A stretch of 64,000 nt of DNA. Origin: Microbacterium atlanticum (GTDB lineage: Bacteria > Actinomycetota > Actinomycetes > Actinomycetales > Microbacteriaceae). Positions 40,026 to 49,307 of this stretch are shown piece after piece. Numbering within the stretch: position 1 is the stretch's first letter; each line of letters starts with the position of its first letter. The position numbers and the translations under genes are program-made. The stretch covers positions 2,976,001 to 3,040,000 of the forward strand of contig NZ_CP063813.1 in the NCBI RefSeq assembly GCF_015277815.1. The letters are read 5' to 3'. The notes below the pieces were generated by a model. It was not told the DNA's origin, ran no database searches, and worked only from the letters and a program-made list of their open reading frames with translations.

Positions 40026-40951
40026 TGGAGTACTGCGTCTTCACCGAGCCGCAGCAGGGAGCGAGCTACGACGACCAGCTGGCGTTCGCCCAGACGGCCG
40101 AGCGGCTCGGTTTCGACGGATTCTTCCGCTCGGACCACTACCTCCACATGGGAGACGGAGAGGGGCTCCCCGGTCCCACCGACGCGTGGACGACGCTCGC
40201 CGGCCTCGCCCGCGAGACCTCCCGGATCCGCCTCGGCACCCTGGTCTCGTCGGTGACCTACCGGGTGCCGGGCGTGCTCGCGATCCAGGTCGCGCAGGTC
40301 GACGCCATGTCGGGCGGCCGCGTCGAGCTGGGCCTGGGCACCGGCTGGTTCGCGCGCGAGCACGAGGCGTACGGCATCCCTTTCCCCGCGAAGCGGTTCG
40401 ACCTCCTCGAGGAGCAGCTCGAGCTCCTCACGGGCCTGTGGAGCACCCCCGCGGGCGAGACCTACAGCTTCGAGGGCGCCCACTACCGGCTGACGGATGC
40501 CCCGGCCCTGCCGAAGCCGGTCCAGCGGCGGATCCCGCTCATCGTGGGCGGCGGCGGGCCACGGCGCACGCCGGACCTCGCGGCACGGTACGCGACGGAG
40601 TTCAACATCGGCTTCCGCTCGGAGGAGGAGTCGGCACAGAAGTTCGCCGGCGTGCGCCAGGCGTGCGAGCGGGCCGGACGCGACCCGGCGTCGCTGAAGC
40701 TCTCGGTCGCGCTGCCCACGGTGGCCGGGGCATCCGCCGCCGACCTGGACCGTCGCGCCACCCGCATCGACCGGACCGTGGACGAGCTGCGCGGCGACGT
40801 CAACATCGTCGGCGACCGCGACGAGATCGTCGCGAAGGTCGAGCGCCTCGCGGCGCTCGGTGCCCAGCGCGTGTACTTCCAGCTCCTCGACCTGCAGGAC
40901 GTCTCGCACGTCGAGTACCTCGGCGAGGTGCTTCCCCACCTCCCCCGCTGA
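40025..40951 (+). CDS. LLM-class flavin/F420-dependent oxidoreductase
   Basis: A 308-residue luciferase-like TIM barrel: TAERLGFDGFFRSDHYL, ETSRIRLGTLVSSVTYR, MSGGRVELGLGTGWFAREHEAYGIPF and PLIVGGGGPRRTPDLAARYATEFN. The pattern favours the F420-dependent subgroup, but FMN cannot be ruled out. Overlapped with the hydrolase gene, suggesting a joint pathway (oxidation followed by hydrolysis). A broken relative lies at 13.0-13.5 kb. Confidence 0.92.
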   Translation: MEYCVFTEPQQGASYDDQLAFAQTAERLGFDGFFRSDHYLHMGDGEGLPGPTDAWTTLAGLARETSRIRLGTLVSSVTYRVPGVLAIQVAQVDAMSGGRVELGLGTGWFAREHEAYGIPFPAKRFDLLEEQLELLTGLWSTPAGETYSFEGAHYRLTDAPALPKPVQRRIPLIVGGGGPRRTPDLAARYATEFNIGFRSEEESAQKFAGVRQACERAGRDPASLKLSVALPTVAGASAADLDRRATRIDRTVDELRGDVNIVGDRDEIVAKVERLAALGAQRVYFQLLDLQDVSHVEYLGEVLPHLPR

Positions 40952-40968
40952 GCCCGATCGGGTCCGCG

Positions 40969-41703
40969 TCAGGCGGGCAGGCGGTACGACGGCAGGCCGC
41001 GACGGCGGATGAGCCACTCCGCGACCACGAGGTTCGGCAGCCAGCTGAGGAACGGCACCGCCGCGTAGGCGTCGGCGAACGCCGCATCGAACTCCCAGGG
41101 GAGGCCGAGCGCGAGGGGCGCGAGCAGCAGCACCGGCAGCCAGAGCCGAAGGGTCACCGCCGCGTAGGTCAGTGCGTAGTTGCGGATCATCCACGCGCGG
41201 TGGCTCGGGACGTCGCCGCGGCGGATCGCCCGGTAGGCCCGCCACCCCGTGATGAGCCAGAGCACGCCCAGCGCCCCGAAGCCGAAGAGCCCGACGTACC
41301 CGGCGGGGCTCGACGGCGCGATGACCAGGCCGGCGACCCCGCCGATGCCGACGCCGACGAGATAGACGCGGCCCGTCCAGCGGTGCAGGCGCGGCAGGCG
41401 CGCCCGCAGCCCGCGCCAGAACTGCAGCGGACCGGCGAGGAGCGCGACGGCACCGCCGGCGATGTGGGCGTACAGGGCCCCTTGCACGAGCGGATGCGCC
41501 TGCGCGTACGTCGGCGCGAGGCCGACCTCGCGCTCGGCGAGCTCGGCCAGCGACGCGCTGAAGTAGGGAACGGCCGAGAACGCGACGATCGCGACGGCGG
41601 TGAGCAGCACGAAGGTCCAGCCGACGCGGGAGCGCACCCCACCGGAGCGCGCGACGGCTGGGGCGGTGCGGACGGGTTCGATGAGGCGGGTCACGAGCGT
41701 CAC
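40969..41703 (-). CDS. DUF2306-type membrane protein
   Basis: A 244-residue protein with seven membrane helices; HRWTGRVYLVGVGIGGVAGL and SHRAWMIRNYALTYAAVTLRLWLP are typical of DUF2306. The conserved histidines in HIAGG, HRWTGR and HRAWM hint at heme or metal binding, but this is unproven. It follows tadA on the same strand after a hairpin. Function unknown. Confidence 0.85.
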   Translation of the reverse strand: MTLVTRLIEPVRTAPAVARSGGVRSRVGWTFVLLTAVAIVAFSAVPYFSASLAELAEREVGLAPTYAQAHPLVQGALYAHIAGGAVALLAGPLQFWRGLRARLPRLHRWTGRVYLVGVGIGGVAGLVIAPSSPAGYVGLFGFGALGVLWLITGWRAYRAIRRGDVPSHRAWMIRNYALTYAAVTLRLWLPVLLLAPLALGLPWEFDAAFADAYAAVPFLSWLPNLVVAEWLIRRRGLPSYRLPA

Positions 41704-41752
41704 GCTAGGCCCGGGCGTCGCCTGCCCAGCAGGGTGCAGACCCCCCGACGCC

Positions 41753-41768
41753 CGGGGGCTGACCCCCG
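41753..41768 (-). terminator. CGGGGG-CCCCCG hairpin after tadA
   Basis: Six GC pairs, four-base loop (CTGA), starting a few bases past the tadA stop. Same stem as at 27930-27945. Confidence 0.55.
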
Positions 41769-41773
41769 CATCG

Positions 41774-42235
41774 TCAGCGGCGGGCGTCGAAGAACGTGCG
41801 CAGGAGAGCGGATGCCTCGCCCTCGCGCAGTCCCGCCACCACCTCGGCCCGGTACGGCAGGCGCCGGTCGCGCACGACGTCGTAGACCGATCCCGCCGCG
41901 CCGGCCTTCTCGTCCCACGCGCCGAACACGAGACGCGACACCCGGGACTGCAGCACCGCGCCGGCGCACATCACGCACGGCTCGAGGGTCACCACGAGCG
42001 TGCACCCCTCCAGATTCCACGAGCCGAGCGCGGTCGCGGCCGCCCGCAGCGCCACGACCTCGGCGTGGGCCGTGGGGTCGTGGTCGCGTTCGCGAAGGTT
42101 GCGCCCCTCGCCGATCACCGCCCCCGCGTCATCCGTCACCACCGCTCCGACGGGGACGTCACCCGCTTCGCCCGCCAGCGCCGCAAGCGCGAGCGCGCGA
42201 TCCATCGCGGCGAGGTCGGCCGACTGGTGCTGCAC
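41774..42235 (-). CDS. tadA: TadA, tRNA adenosine(34) deaminase
   Basis: A 153-residue deaminase making inosine at the wobble position of tRNA-Arg(ACG). Zinc and catalytic motif HAEVVAL (about 57) and PCVMCAGAVLQSRV (about 90) are intact, with NLEGCTLVVTLE between. GTG start lies six bases after TACGCT on the minus strand. It diverges from upp. Confidence 0.93.
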   Translation of the reverse strand: MQHQSADLAAMDRALALAALAGEAGDVPVGAVVTDDAGAVIGEGRNLRERDHDPTAHAEVVALRAAATALGSWNLEGCTLVVTLEPCVMCAGAVLQSRVSRLVFGAWDEKAGAAGSVYDVVRDRRLPYRAEVVAGLREGEASALLRTFFDARR

Positions 42236-42299
42236 ACGATGAGCGTAGCCGCGCGGATCGACCCGGGCGCGACGGCCCGGACGCACTACCCTGGGGCGT

Positions 42300-42932
42300 A
42301 TGCGCCTGCACGTCGCCGACCACCCCCTCATCACGCACAAGCTCACGGTGCTGCGCGACCAGCGCACCTCGTCGCCGGTGTTCCGTCAGCTCACCGAGGA
42401 GCTCGTGACCCTGCTCGCCTACGAGGCGACCCGCAAGGTCCGCGTCGAGCAGATCGAGATCCAGACCCCCGTCACCACCACCACCGGGGTCAAGATCGGC
42501 GACCCGCGGCCGCTCGTCGTGCCGATCCTCCGCGCCGGCCTGGGCATGCTGGAGGGAATGGTGAAGCTGATCCCGACCGCCGAGGTCGGGTTCCTCGGCA
42601 TGGTGCGCAACGAGGAGACCCTCGAGCCGTCGACGTACGCCGAGCGGCTGCCCGACGACCTCAGCGATCGCCAGTGCTTCGTGCTCGACCCGATGCTGGC
42701 GACCGGCGGCTCGCTGGGCGCGGCGATCGAGTTCCTGTTCCGTCGCGGCGCGCAGGACGTCACGGCGATCTGCCTGCTCGGCGCCCCCGAGGGCGTGGCG
42801 GCGATCGAGAAGCAGGTCGACGGGCGCGACGTCACGCTGGTGCTCGGTGCGCTGGACGAGCGGCTCAACGACAAGGGCTACATCGTGCCGGGCCTGGGCG
42901 ACGCCGGCGACCGTCTCTACGGCACCGTCTGA
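42300..42932 (+). CDS. upp: Upp, uracil phosphoribosyltransferase
   Basis: A 210-residue pyrimidine-salvage enzyme making UMP from uracil and PRPP. PRPP loop [16 protein letters not shown] (about 127-142), the N-terminal [19 protein letters not shown] and C-terminal [24 protein letters not shown] are all diagnostic. ATG seven bases after TACCCT (42287-42292). Its last 16 bases overlap the end of the convergent decarboxylase gene. Confidence 0.97.
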   Translation: MRLHVADHPLITHKLTVLRDQRTSSPVFRQLTEELVTLLAYEATRKVRVEQIEIQTPVTTTTGVKIGDPRPLVVPILRAGLGMLEGMVKLIPTAEVGFLGMVRNEETLEPSTYAERLPDDLSDRQCFVLDPMLATGGSLGAAIEFLFRRGAQDVTAICLLGAPEGVAAIEKQVDGRDVTLVLGALDERLNDKGYIVPGLGDAGDRLYGTV

Positions 42933-44230
42933 CCCTCTGCCACCGGCAGTCCGTCCGCGGGGGCGGCGGCCGGCCGCACCGCGGCAGCGGCACCGGGAAC
43001 CGCCCAGGTGCCGACGATCGCGACCGGCGTGAACGGACGGCCGTTGAACCGCGTCGCGGTGACGGTCGTGTACGCCCCCATCGTCGGGCTGATCAGCAGG
43101 TCGCCGAGCTGCAGGTCGGGCAGCAGCACCTCGCGCGCGACGACGTCCGACGAGTCGCAGGTCGGGCCGGCGAGCGTCGCCCAGCGGTGGTCGTCCGGCG
43201 GACGCCGGCGACCCCGGGCGTCGGTCGCGCCGAGGTCGCGCTCGGCGAACACGAGCGGATGCACGTCCTCGGTGAGCACGTTCGAGTACGACCCGTACAG
43301 GCCGTCGTCGAGGTAGTACCACCGCCCGTCGGCGCGTTCGGCGACGCCCACGACGCTCGTGACGAGGCTCATCGCCTCGGCCACCATGACCCGCCCCGGT
43401 TCGGCGATGATGTCCAGTCGGCGCGCGTGCGGCGCCAGCACCGGTCGCAGCAGCGCGGCGATCGCGTCGATGCCGGCTGCCTCGCTGTCGTACGAGGCCG
43501 GCAGGCCGCCGCCGATGTCGAGGGTGTCGAACCGGACGTCGAGGCGCCGCTCGAGGATGCCCATCAGCTCGAGCGTGTCGGCCGCCGCCGCGGCGAAGCG
43601 CGGGGGGTCGTCGAGCTGGCTGCCGACGTGATAGCTGAAGCCCGCGACCCGCACGCCGGCCGACAGCGCGCTCTCGACGAGCCGCGCGGCCTCGAACGGC
43701 CCGACCCCGAACTTACTCGACAGGTCGCTCTTGGCGTGCGGACTGCGGTAAGCCAGCCGCACCAGCAGCCGCGTGTCGGCCGGTGCGCCGCGGAACTTCG
43801 CGATCTCGGCCTCGTTGTCCACGACGAACACGCGCACACCGGCGGCGAGCGCTTCGGCGATCTCGGCCGGCTTCTTGATCGGATGCGTGTGGATGATCCG
43901 CGTCGCCGCCACCCCGCGTCGCGTGAGCAGCCGCAGCTCTTCGCCGGTGGCGACGTCGAAGCCGCATCCTGCGCTGTCGAGGACGTCGAGGACCGCGTCA
44001 TGGGCGAGCGCCTTGACGGCGTAGTGGAAGCCGACCAACGGCAGGGCCGCCCGCAGCCGCCGGTACTGCGCCTGGACGCGGCCGGGGTCCAGCAGCAGCA
44101 CCGGAGTGCCGTGCACGGCGATTGCGGCGCGCGCAGCGACCGTGGACAGGAGAGCGGATGCCTCGGCCCGGCGGCGGTCCTCGTACGGGCGGGTGGTGCG
44201 CGGCTCACGCCGCAGCGTGCTGAGGTTCAT
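42917..44230 (-). CDS. PLP-dependent decarboxylase, ornithine-decarboxylase-like (group IV)
   Basis: A 437-residue alanine-racemase-fold enzyme. PLP lysine HYAVKAL (about 70), HVGSQ (about 202), phosphate-binding GGGLP and EPGR (about 278), and catalytic cysteine motif [10 protein letters not shown] (about 358). The pattern fits eukaryotic-type ornithine/lysine decarboxylases that make putrescine or cadaverine, more than diaminopimelate decarboxylase. ATG overlaps the stop of the upstream membrane gene (ATGA), so the two are coupled. Substrate inferred. Confidence 0.85.
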   Translation of the reverse strand: MNLSTLRREPRTTRPYEDRRRAEASALLSTVAARAAIAVHGTPVLLLDPGRVQAQYRRLRAALPLVGFHYAVKALAHDAVLDVLDSAGCGFDVATGEELRLLTRRGVAATRIIHTHPIKKPAEIAEALAAGVRVFVVDNEAEIAKFRGAPADTRLLVRLAYRSPHAKSDLSSKFGVGPFEAARLVESALSAGVRVAGFSYHVGSQLDDPPRFAAAAADTLELMGILERRLDVRFDTLDIGGGLPASYDSEAAGIDAIAALLRPVLAPHARRLDIIAEPGRVMVAEAMSLVTSVVGVAERADGRWYYLDDGLYGSYSNVLTEDVHPLVFAERDLGATDARGRRRPPDDHRWATLAGPTCDSSDVVAREVLLPDLQLGDLLISPTMGAYTTVTATRFNGRPFTPVAIVGTWAVPGAAAAVRPAAAPADGLPVAEGQTVP

Positions 44231-44763
44231 GATGTCACCGGGGTCCGGCGACGCCCGTCGCGCAGACCGGTCCGGGCCGTCACCGTGAAGGAGCCGGCGG
44301 CGATGGAGTAGAAGACGAGGTCGGCGGCGACCTTGCCGGCGAGCATGCCCCACAACGGGTCGGGAAGGAGCCAGACGCCGAGCATGAGGGCGGCGGGGCG
44401 GATCACGAAGGTGTCGAGGAGCTCGGCCGCGCCGAACTCCGCCAGCAGCAGCATGCCGGTGCGGGCCACCGCCCGCCGCCAGGTCGCGGACACCTGCGCC
44501 TGCTCGCTGTAGATGGTGACGGCCAGCACGAGGTAGAACCCGAGGGTCTCCCCCGCGAGCGCCGCCAGCGCGATGAGCGGTGCGGATTCGGTCCAGATGG
44601 TGGCGAGCAGGCCGGCGAACACCATCGCGGCGGTCCCGACCAGCTCCGCGGGCAGGTAGCGGATGATCCAGAAGACCGGGCCGCGACGCCGGGAGGCGGC
44701 ATCCGTCCGCGTGTCCTCCGTCGCCGTCACGGTCGCGGCGATCGGGTCCTCGATGGTGGTCAT
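44227..44763 (-). CDS. Membrane protein coupled to the decarboxylase
   Basis: A 178-residue protein with four or five helices: VFWIIRYLPAELVGTAAMVFAGLLATIW, ETLGFYLVLAVTIYSEQAQ and LWGMLAGKVAADLVFYSIAAG. No family recognised. Its ribosome site GAGGAGG is buried in a nine-pair hairpin. Translational coupling suggests it works with the decarboxylase, for example in polyamine or precursor transport, which is inference only. Confidence 0.7.
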   Translation of the reverse strand: MTTIEDPIAATVTATEDTRTDAASRRRGPVFWIIRYLPAELVGTAAMVFAGLLATIWTESAPLIALAALAGETLGFYLVLAVTIYSEQAQVSATWRRAVARTGMLLLAEFGAAELLDTFVIRPAALMLGVWLLPDPLWGMLAGKVAADLVFYSIAAGSFTVTARTGLRDGRRRTPVTS

Positions 44764-44766
44764 GGC

Positions 44767-44869
44767 GCCCTCCTCGCTGTGGAGGAGGAGGGCGGGCCGA
44801 GCGTGATACCCGGACAGACCGGCGCGGCATCCGCCCCTCGCCGAACGGATGCCGCGCCTCAGCGTCTGT
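44767..44869 (-). promoter_or_regulatory. Structured leader of the decarboxylase operon
   Basis: Two structures on the minus-strand transcript: an outer stem ACAGAC/GTCTGT (44864-44869 with 44814-44819) enclosing a perfect 13-pair hairpin (44821-44833 with 44846-44858) built from GGATGCCGCGCC-type arms, then a nine-pair hairpin (44785-44793 with 44767-44775) that masks the ribosome site. This is what a metabolite- or translation-controlled leader looks like. Confidence 0.55.
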
Positions 44870-44900
44870 GCGACGCATGGCCCACCCAATCACGGGAGGA

Positions 44901-44919
44901 AAAGACCCCCAACGGGGTT
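44901..44919 (-). terminator. Short terminator after the DUF3467 gene
   Basis: On the minus strand: ACCCC-GTTG-GGGGT followed by CTTTT. It has a T-run, rare in this window, and lies 70-90 bases past the DUF3467 stop. Confidence 0.5.
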
Positions 44920-44991
44920 GACATCCTCGTGCCGGATGCTTAGAAGCCGCCGCGGCGTGGGGTGAGCCTGGGAAACGTGGGTGTCGGCTGC

Positions 44992-45312
44992 TCAATCCCC
45001 GAGTGACGGCTCCTGCGGATTGCTGCGGCCGGTCTCGCGCTCCCAGAACTCCAACTGCTGGGTCAGCGCCTTGGCGAGCTCGAACACCTGGTCGGGCGGG
45101 ATGCGGATCCGGCTCACGACGCGCGCCGGCACCACGGTGTGACGCTGGCCGGTCTCGGCGTCGACCTGCTCCCGCGGCGGCTGCGCGAGGGTGAGGAAGT
45201 CCATCACGAACACCGTCGGCGTGTGCCACACGTTGGCGAAGTCGGCGTAGGCGCCGCCGATCAGTTCCGGCGGAAGGTCGATCTCGAACTGCTGCGATGC
45301 GTCGTCGGCCAT
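44992..45312 (-). CDS. DUF3467-family protein
   Basis: A 106-residue protein: FEIDLPPELIGGAYADFANVWHTPTVFVMDFL and RVVSRIRIPPDQVFELAKALTQQLEFWE. This matches the small DUF3467 family, found in many bacteria without known role. Ribosome site GAGGAG before ATG. The large nuclease-helicase gene lies upstream on the same strand after 93 bases. Confidence 0.85.
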   Translation of the reverse strand: MADDASQQFEIDLPPELIGGAYADFANVWHTPTVFVMDFLTLAQPPREQVDAETGQRHTVVPARVVSRIRIPPDQVFELAKALTQQLEFWERETGRSNPQEPSLGD

Positions 45313-45405
45313 GCGGGCTCCTCTTCGGGCGTCGGGTCTCGCGGCGAGGGACCGGCGGAAGAGCCGGTGATGTCGGTGCGACGTGTGCGCGAGTCTACGC
45401 GGCGG

Positions 45406-48400
45406 TCAGCCGCGCCCGACCAGCCGCGCGAAGCCGCTGAGGCGGGCCACCCCCTCCGGCGTGTAGGGGAGGTCGTCGAGCAGCCCGGGCGAATACACGA
45501 GGTACGCGGTGTGCATCGCGCGCGAGATGGCGACGTTCAGCCGGTTGCGCAGCAGCAGGAACTCCAGGCCCCGGGGTGCGTCGCGCCCGCTGGAGGCCGC
45601 GAGCGACACGATCGCCACCGCCGCCTCCTTGCCCTGGAATTTGTCGACCGTCCCGACGGGGACTTCAGCGAATCCCGCCGCGGCGAGGGCGGCCTCGACC
45701 GCCACCTGCTGCGCGTTGTACGGCGTGACCACGATGATGTCGCGCGGCTGCAGCGGGCGCGGCGGCATCGCCACCGAGGCGGATGCCGCTGCGGACTTCC
45801 GCTCGGCGTCGTCGGTCGCCACGTCGGTCCAGTCGCGTCCGACGAGGTCCGCGACGAGGCGAGCCACCTCGGCTGCCTCCTCGAGCGACTGCGTGGCGTT
45901 CCCGCGGTGCCGCAGCGGCACGGGCACCAGGCCCGGCGGGATGCCGGCGATCCGCCGCAGCGTGGTCGAGGGGTGGGCCTCGAGCTCGCCCCGGTACGAC
46001 AGCGTCGAGACGGGGGCGGCGACCTCGGGCCGCATGCGACGGGTCTGGGCCAGGAAGTAGCCGTACTCGGGCAGCACGACGTCGGCGCCGTCCATCACCC
46101 AGCCGAGCGCCGACGTGTCGACCGGCGCCGGATGGGTGCCCTGACTGACCTGCGGCAGCTGCTGGGGGTCGCCCAGCAGCAGCAGCCGGGGGGCGGCGAG
46201 CGACACCGCGATCGTCGAGGCCAGCGAGAACTGCCCCGCCTCGTCGACGACCAGGAGGTCGAGGCTGCCGCGCGGCACGCGCCCCTCGTGGCTGAAGTCC
46301 CACGCGGTGCCGCCGATCACATAGCCGGATGCCTCGTGCTCGGCGGTGAAGGCGGCGACGCCGTTCTTCGGCAGCACGGTGAAGGTGTGCGGGTCCGACG
46401 GATCCTTCGGCGCCTTGCCGACCTGGGCGGCGGGGACGCCCGCCTGGATGACCCGGTCGAGGAGCTGCTCGATCGTGGCGTGACCTTGGGCGACGACTCC
46501 GACCTTGTAGCCGTGCTCGCGCACGAGGCGGGCGATGACGTGGGATCCGACGTAGGTCTTGCCGGTGCCCGGCGGACCCTGCACGGCCAGGTAGCTGCGG
46601 TCGAGGTCGCGGACGGCGCGTGCGATCGCGTCCACGGTATCGGTGTCTGCGGACGGCAGCGCCCCCGCGACGGCGCCGTCCCGAGCCGGTCGGAGCCGCG
46701 GCGGGCGCCGGCACAGGATGTCGGTGGCGGGGTCGGCCGGGAGGTCCGGCGCTGCGGCGATGACGGCATCCGCCCACGCGTCGATCGCGGCCTGCTGGTT
46801 GCCCGCCGCTGGGGGCGCCTGCGGGGTCAGCGCCAGGGGCAGCTGGGTCCAGGTGACGCCGTCGACCGCGGTCTCCTCGATCACGGCGCCGTCGTCGAGC
46901 ACCTCGATGACGGTGACCGAGCGGGCGGAGTGGATCCAGCGCGGCGAGGGCTCGAACGGGTAGGGGGCCGGCAGCTCGTACAGCGCGAAGGGATGGGTGC
47001 CTTCGCTCAGGCGCGTGCCCGGCGCCACGTCGCCGCGCAGTTCGACGATGCGGCGCTCGCCGCCCCGGCCGCTCTCCGAGAAGTGCCAGTCCTCGCGGAC
47101 CCGGCTGCGTGCGGGGTCGATCGCAACGACGTCGCGCGTCTCGTCCCACAGCGACACCGGCTCGCGCAGGCGCAGGAAGTGGGTCGCCCAGAACGACTTC
47201 GCCTCGCGCGGGTAGTAGTCGATCGCGGCGGCGCCGAGGCGGAGGGACCGGGCCGCCACGGAATCCTCCGGATGGCCGTGCGCGAGCGCCTCGAGCATCG
47301 TCGCACGCGGCGACGGCTCGTAGGCACGCTCGTCGGGCTCGGGGTTGGGTGAGGGCACCAGCGCCGCCTCGCGCGCCCGGTCGACGAGCCAGTCGCGCAG
47401 GCGGCGGGTCGACACGCAGTCGTAGCGGTTGTAGTCGGCCAGATCGTCCAGCACGAGCCGCGCCTCGACATCATGCCCGTCGGCAGCGAGAGCGCGCGCC
47501 TCGACATAGCGGACGATCGAGTCGTCGCCCTTCTGCACGTCGCTCGTGCGCACCTCGTCGCCCATGTAGAGCGGCTCGAGCTTCTTGATCGAGTATGAGC
47601 GCGACCCGACGCGCAGCGCGCGACGCACGATGGGGTACAGGTCGACGAAGACGCCGTCGCGCAGGAGCCGGTCGACGTCGGCCTCGCGCACGCCGTGCCG
47701 CGCGGCCATCGCCAGCAGGTGCGTCGGCTCGTAGGGCGCGTAGTGGTAGATGTGCATGCCGGGGAACTGCTGGCGCCGCAGGTTCACGATGTCGAGGAAC
47801 GCCTCGAGGGCGCGCCGCTCGTCGGCGAACGAGTGCGCCCACAGGGCGGTGTACTGCTCGCGGCTGTCGACCCACCCGAACAGGTAGTCGATCCCCCACT
47901 GCGTGGGCTCGCCCGGCAGCGGGGGCTCGGTGTGCAGCGGATCGCCCTCGAAGTCGAAGAAGAGGTCGCCGTGGTCGGGCCGCGGCAGCGCACCGAGCGC
48001 CTTCGGGGCCACCACCTCGAACACCGGGACGGGCGGCGCCTCGTCGGGGGCGGCCTCGGGCTCGTCGACGAGCGCGCCGATCCCGAGCCGGGCGGCCTCC
48101 GGCTGGGTGGTGGCCGCCCCGGGCCCCACCGCCACCGCCGCCGCAGTGACGACGGCCGCCGCGGGCTTCGGCGCGACGAGCGGCGGCGTTCCGGCCGGGC
48201 TCTCCAGCTGCAGGCGCGCCTGGGTGCGCAGCGAGGCGAACACGTCGGGGTTCATCGCCGCGGGGCCGCGGGCGGCGTGGGCGAGCTGCTCGATCGTCGC
48301 GATGCCGGCGGCGCGCAGGCGCTCGCGCTGCACCGGCCGCATCCCCGCCACCAGGAGCAGGTCGCGGGATGCCACGACCTCGGCGTCGCACGTCGCGCAG

Positions 48401-49110
48401 CGTCCGCACGCGACGACCGCGAGGTCGCCGCGGGGGTCTCCCCACGCGATCGGCGCACCCGCCGGCCCCTGCTCGAGGCGACGATCGGCGATGAGGGCTT
48501 CGAGCCGCTCGCGCCGCAGTGCGAAGACGGGCAGCAGGTCGTCGACCTCGTGCTCGCTGACGCTGCCGTCGCCGAGCAGCAGCTGCACGCGCCCGGCGCG
48601 GGGCACGCCCAGCCGGTCGAGCTGGTCGACGTACGCCGCGAGCTGCATCAGCGCGGTCACGCGGGCGTGGCGGGCGAGCTTGGTGTCCTGCACGAGCCAC
48701 GGCCGGTCGGCTGCGGGTCCCGCCGACGGGTCGCGCACGAGGAAGTCCGCGAAGCCGACGAACGACTCGGTGGCGAATGCCGCCTGGTAGACCACCTCGG
48801 CGTCCGACGCCAGGGCCGCAGACGTGAGAGCGACCGCATCGGCCAGGCCCGCGGCATCCGACGACCTCGTCTCGGGGATCTGGACCACCCGGTCGCCGAA
48901 CCGCGCGACGTAGTCGGCGAGCACGCGCCGCTCGTGCACCGTACCGAGGCGTCCGGCGCGCTCGAGGGTGAGGTCTTCGGGCTCTTCGACGGCGGCGATG
49001 CGCCCCAGCCGCGCGTCGATCGCCCGCAGCCACGCGAACTCGCATTCCGCGGCGGCCTTGAGGTCGCTCGCGCTCCAGACGATCCGGCCTTCGTCTTCGA
49101 TGTATCGCAT
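45406..49110 (-). CDS. TM0106-type RecB-like nuclease / RNase H-fold / SF1 helicase fusion
   Basis: A 1234-residue protein with three parts. Residues 1-310: RecB/Cas4-like nuclease with VQDTKLARHA and a cysteine cluster CGRCATCD (about 235). Residues 380-580: RNase H-like exonuclease, LFFDFEGDP (about 383) to YNRYDCVSTRRL (about 561). Residues 820-1225: UPF1-like SF1 helicase, GPPGTGKTY (about 845), DEAGQFS (about 953), GDPQQLPQV, VDKFQGKEAA (about 1155) and NVAISRA. It probably unwinds and degrades RNA/DNA or hybrids. Start: ATG preceded by GAAGGGCAGG. Role in repair or defence unproven. Confidence 0.88.
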   Translation of the reverse strand: MRYIEDEGRIVWSASDLKAAAECEFAWLRAIDARLGRIAAVEEPEDLTLERAGRLGTVHERRVLADYVARFGDRVVQIPETRSSDAAGLADAVALTSAALASDAEVVYQAAFATESFVGFADFLVRDPSAGPAADRPWLVQDTKLARHARVTALMQLAAYVDQLDRLGVPRAGRVQLLLGDGSVSEHEVDDLLPVFALRRERLEALIADRRLEQGPAGAPIAWGDPRGDLAVVACGRCATCDAEVVASRDLLLVAGMRPVQRERLRAAGIATIEQLAHAARGPAAMNPDVFASLRTQARLQLESPAGTPPLVAPKPAAAVVTAAAVAVGPGAATTQPEAARLGIGALVDEPEAAPDEAPPVPVFEVVAPKALGALPRPDHGDLFFDFEGDPLHTEPPLPGEPTQWGIDYLFGWVDSREQYTALWAHSFADERRALEAFLDIVNLRRQQFPGMHIYHYAPYEPTHLLAMAARHGVREADVDRLLRDGVFVDLYPIVRRALRVGSRSYSIKKLEPLYMGDEVRTSDVQKGDDSIVRYVEARALAADGHDVEARLVLDDLADYNRYDCVSTRRLRDWLVDRAREAALVPSPNPEPDERAYEPSPRATMLEALAHGHPEDSVAARSLRLGAAAIDYYPREAKSFWATHFLRLREPVSLWDETRDVVAIDPARSRVREDWHFSESGRGGERRIVELRGDVAPGTRLSEGTHPFALYELPAPYPFEPSPRWIHSARSVTVIEVLDDGAVIEETAVDGVTWTQLPLALTPQAPPAAGNQQAAIDAWADAVIAAAPDLPADPATDILCRRPPRLRPARDGAVAGALPSADTDTVDAIARAVRDLDRSYLAVQGPPGTGKTYVGSHVIARLVREHGYKVGVVAQGHATIEQLLDRVIQAGVPAAQVGKAPKDPSDPHTFTVLPKNGVAAFTAEHEASGYVIGGTAWDFSHEGRVPRGSLDLLVVDEAGQFSLASTIAVSLAAPRLLLLGDPQQLPQVSQGTHPAPVDTSALGWVMDGADVVLPEYGYFLAQTRRMRPEVAAPVSTLSYRGELEAHPSTTLRRIAGIPPGLVPVPLRHRGNATQSLEEAAEVARLVADLVGRDWTDVATDDAERKSAAASASVAMPPRPLQPRDIIVVTPYNAQQVAVEAALAAAGFAEVPVGTVDKFQGKEAAVAIVSLAASSGRDAPRGLEFLLLRNRLNVAISRAMHTAYLVYSPGLLDDLPYTPEGVARLSGFARLVGRG

Positions 49111-49165
49111 GCCCTGCCCTTCCCCCACGACCCTAGCCGCGGCCCCCGACACCTCCCGCCCCGAT

Positions 49166-49247
49166 GCCCAGACCACCTCTTCTCGCCGAAGCCACCCGCG
49201 ACGGACGGTCCGCGACGGGTGGTTTCGGCGAGAAGAGGTGGATTGGG
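49166..49247. repeat. Long palindromic element between helicase fusion and nadE
   Basis: Arms of 26 bases (49173-49198 and 49216-49241) match at 25 positions, with a further TGCCCA/TGGGCA pair outside and CGGAC/GTCCG inside the loop. The genes on both sides point away from it, so it is not a simple terminator. It looks like a REP/MITE-type element. Confidence 0.75.
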
Positions 49248-49307
49248 CACAGAGTGACGTGGGAGCAACCCCGGCACCGCCCGCGACGCACCTGCCAGAC
49301 TGAACCC

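Noticed and set aside
44919..44947. TTGACA-N17-TAGAAG promoter-like sequence on the + strand
   Set aside because: No + strand gene or recognisable small RNA follows, and it overlaps the minus-strand terminator. I also tested this area for a tRNA or SRP RNA and found no T-loop or SRP core.
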